Shown: positions 62,022-64,000 of the stretch, piece after piece
How positions within the stretch are numbered: position 1 is the stretch's first letter
Layout: every line of letters starts with the position of its first letter
NCBI RefSeq assembly: GCF_001997295.1
Contig: NZ_CP019605.1
Span: 2,666,001 to 2,730,000, forward strand
Source: Tessaracoccus flavus
Lineage (GTDB): Bacteria; Actinomycetota; Actinomycetes; Propionibacteriales; Propionibacteriaceae
Length of the DNA: 64,000 bases
Direction of reading: 5' to 3'
Notes under the pieces: model-generated
What the model saw: only the letters and a program-made list of their open reading frames with translations
What the model was told of the DNA's origin: nothing
Database searches by the model: none
Program-made: the position numbers and the translations under genes

Positions 62022-62220
62022 TGATCCCTGAGCTTGTCGAAGGGTTGCGACCGTGACTGCGGTCGCCGCCCCCGTGGTCGAGGGCGGAGGTAGGGAAACG
62101 GGCCGTTACCCTTCGACAAGCTCAGGGGACAAGGCCGACAAGCTCAGGGGACAAGGCCGACAAGCTCAGGGGACAAGGCCGACAAGCTCAGCGGACAAGG
62201 CCGACAAGCTCAGGGAGCGG
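62022..62220. repeat. CCCTGAGCTTGTCGAAGGG inverted repeat with tandem right units
   Basis: CCCTGAGCTTGTCGAAGGGT (near 62026) pairs with ACCCTTCGACAAGCTCAGGG (near 62108). GACAAGCTCAGGGGACAAGG or a variant then repeats at 22-bp intervals four times up to the ATPase promoter. Confidence 0.85.
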
Positions 62221-62242
62221 GGACCGGGAGTAGGGTGAAAAC

Positions 62243-64000
62243 GTGGACACGACGACCCTGGAGACGGCTTCTCGGGTCAGTCTCGACAACCTGCTGGACG
62301 ATCTCCGCACCGACGCCGACGACGGGCTGAGCCCCGACGAGGCCGAGCGCCGACTCCGTGACGAGGGACCCAACGAGCTGAGGTCGGCCCCGCCCATGCC
62401 GTTGTGGCGCCGGATCCTCGCCCAGTTCCAGGACCCCCTCATCTACCTTCTGCTCATCGCGGTGGCCATTTCCACCGTCGCGTGGTGGATCGAGGGCGCC
62501 GAAGGCCTCCCCGTCGACGCGCTCGTCATCACCCTGGTCGTCATCGCCAACGCCGTCCTGGGCTTCATCCAGGAGTCCCGCGCCGAGCAGGCCGTCGCGG
62601 CGCTGCAGGCCATGACCCACCCGCACGCAACCGTCGTTCGAGGCGGGCAGACCACCGAGATCACCGCCGGAGAAGTGGTCCGCGGCGACATCCTGCTGCT
62701 CTCCGAGGGCGACAGTGTCGCGGCCGACGGAAGGCTCCTCCAGGCCAGCGCGCTGCGGGTGGCGGAGGCGGCCCTGACCGGTGAGTCGGCCGCCGTCGGC
62801 AAGAAGCCCGGCACCCTCGACGGCGAAATCCCGCTGGGCGACCGCACCAACATGGTCTTCTCCGGCACCGCCGTCACCCAGGGCACCGGGCGCGCCGTCA
62901 TCACCGCCACCGGCATGGCCACGCAGATGGGCGAGGTGGCCCGTCTTCTCGACGAAACCGAGCGCGACGACACCCCTCTCGAGCGCGAGATCGGGTTCGT
63001 CGGGAAGATGCTGGGCGCCATCGTCGTCGCCATCGCCGTCGTCGTCATGGTGACCGTGTGGCTGGTCAGCGGCGTGGACACCCTCGACGACGCCGTGACC
63101 GTCCTGCTGCTGGGCGTCTCGCTGGCCGTCGCGGCGGTGCCGGAGGGCCTGCCCGCGATCCTGTCCGTCGTGCTCTCCATCGGCGTGCAGAAGATGGCGC
63201 GGCGCGACGCGATCGTCAAGGATCTGGGCTCGGTCGAGACGCTCGGCTCGGCGTCGGTGATCTGCTCGGACAAGACCGGCACGCTCACCAGCAACGAGAT
63301 GACGGTGCAGGAGATCCGCACGCTGTCGGGCACGGCGTCGGTCACGGGCGTCGGGTACGCCCCCGACGGCGAGGTGGAGTGCGGCTCCGAGGAGCAGCGG
63401 TTCGAGGACGAGCTTGTGCTGATGGGCGGCGCTCTGTCGTCCAACGCCGAGCTCCGCGAAACCGACGGCGAATGGGAGGTCCTGGGCGACCCCACCGAGG
63501 GGGCGTTCCTCGTCGCCGAACGCAAGCTCGGCGTCCACGATCGCCGCGACAACAGGTTCACGCGCCTCGCCGAGGTGCCGTTCACGTCCGATCGCAAGCG
63601 CATGTCAACCCTGCAGCGCGACCACGACCGTGACGAGGTGGTGCTCGTCACCAAGGGCGCCCCCGACGTCGTTCTGGAGCGCTGCACCAGCGTCCTGTGC
63701 GGCGACGACGTCGTCCCGCTCACCGACGAGCTGCGCGCCCAGCTTTCCGCCGACATCGAGGAGATGTCCGGCCAGGCGATGCGCACCATGGGCGTGGCAC
63801 TGCGCGAAGTGGACGCGGGTGATGTGCCCGACGACAAGGGGGTCGCCGACGCCGAGCGCGCGGAGGACCTCGAGACCGAGCTCACCTACCTCGGCGCCGT
63901 CGGCATGATCGACCCCGCCCGGGAAGAGGCCGCCGACGCCGTCGCCGACGCCCACCGGGCAGGCATCCGCGTCATCATGATCACCGGCGACCACCCTGCC
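62243..64000 (+). CDS. P-type cation ATPase, Ca2+-type (P2A), cut by window edge
   Basis: The first 586 residues are present; the 3' end is beyond the window. The start GTG gives MDTTTLETASRVSLDNLL, with the cation-ATPase N-terminal domain (LSPDEAERRLRDEGPNELRS), the TGES loop, a VPEGLPAIL motif in M4 and the phosphorylation site CSDKTGTLTSNE with Asp343. GVSLAVAAVPEGLP is typical of Ca2+ (SERCA-like) pumps. The nucleotide-binding domain follows. It runs from the membrane and would export Ca2+ or Mn2+. Confidence 0.95.
   Translation, partial: MDTTTLETASRVSLDNLLDDLRTDADDGLSPDEAERRLRDEGPNELRSAPPMPLWRRILAQFQDPLIYLLLIAVAISTVAWWIEGAEGLPVDALVITLVVIANAVLGFIQESRAEQAVAALQAMTHPHATVVRGGQTTEITAGEVVRGDILLLSEGDSVAADGRLLQASALRVAEAALTGESAAVGKKPGTLDGEIPLGDRTNMVFSGTAVTQGTGRAVITATGMATQMGEVARLLDETERDDTPLEREIGFVGKMLGAIVVAIAVVVMVTVWLVSGVDTLDDAVTVLLLGVSLAVAAVPEGLPAILSVVLSIGVQKMARRDAIVKDLGSVETLGSASVICSDKTGTLTSNEMTVQEIRTLSGTASVTGVGYAPDGEVECGSEEQRFEDELVLMGGALSSNAELRETDGEWEVLGDPTEGAFLVAERKLGVHDRRDNRFTRLAEVPFTSDRKRMSTLQRDHDRDEVVLVTKGAPDVVLERCTSVLCGDDVVPLTDELRAQLSADIEEMSGQAMRTMGVALREVDAGDVPDDKGVADAERAEDLETELTYLGAVGMIDPAREEAADAVADAHRAGIRVIMITGDHPA

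Overview
The window is a stretch of a high-GC actinobacterial chromosome. Both subunits of methylmalonyl-CoA mutase, the MeaB chaperone, mycothiol-pathway enzymes, LPXTG-type surface proteins and many leaderless or overlapping genes point to the family Propionibacteriaceae (Tessaracoccus/Arachnia-like). This placement is inferred from gene content and was not confirmed by a database search.

Layout. 1-8170: a dipeptide-type ABC uptake operon with a fused permease-ATPase, a DapA/NanA-family aldolase cut by the window edge, a divergent FadR-type GntR regulator and an MFS exporter; the arrangement resembles sialic-acid (sia/nan) loci. 8230-9323: a PIG-L deacetylase and a rhodanese lipoprotein behind a CsoR/CstR-like palindrome. 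9340-12556: repeat arrays, a DUF2202 exported protein and an OmpR-type two-component system. 12696-14435: tRNA-Leu(CAG) carrying a 1.6-kb island with a nucleotidyltransferase/HEPN pair, bounded by a 21-bp duplication of the tRNA 3' end. 14887-18743: a five-gene operon of two bacterial-PH membrane proteins, an ABC exporter and a small membrane protein. 18829-25916: NifX-like protein, gluconokinase, a natural MshA-MshB fusion followed by a histidine phosphatase, IolE-like and IolC inositol-catabolism genes and a UTRA-type GntR regulator. 25977-34235: a hypothetical gene, a secreted GH13 enzyme, topoisomerase IB, glycerate kinase and a large LPXTG-anchored putative metalloprotease. 34285-37528: a TetR-controlled ABC exporter. 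37555-38656: a DUF559-type nuclease gene framed by two palindromic repeats. 38809-42916: mutA-mutB and a terminator. 42955-48108: an ABC exporter divergent from a NarL-type two-component system, then an MFS transporter. 48243-51437: ribokinase, repeats, a permease remnant and an orphan contractile-sheath gene. 51582-56000: guanine deaminase and the dTDP-rhamnose genes rmlA, rmlB and fused rmlCD. 56154-60656: an HPr-kinase-like/PqqD pair and a large two-part secreted protein. 60972-64000: meaB and a Ca2+-type P-ATPase cut by the window edge.

The most unusual trait is the intergenic architecture. Several dispersed repeat families (an 80-bp palindrome with GGAATTGCGCTCGACG arms; the CCCTGAGCTTGTCGAAGGG family; a palindrome flanked by CGCCAAC / GTTGGCG units at a 20-bp period; a TTCRCCCTGA hairpin) sit at gene ends, form nested inverted arrays and in several cases provide the stop codon of the adjacent gene. 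No rRNA, CRISPR array, complete insertion sequence or prophage was seen.
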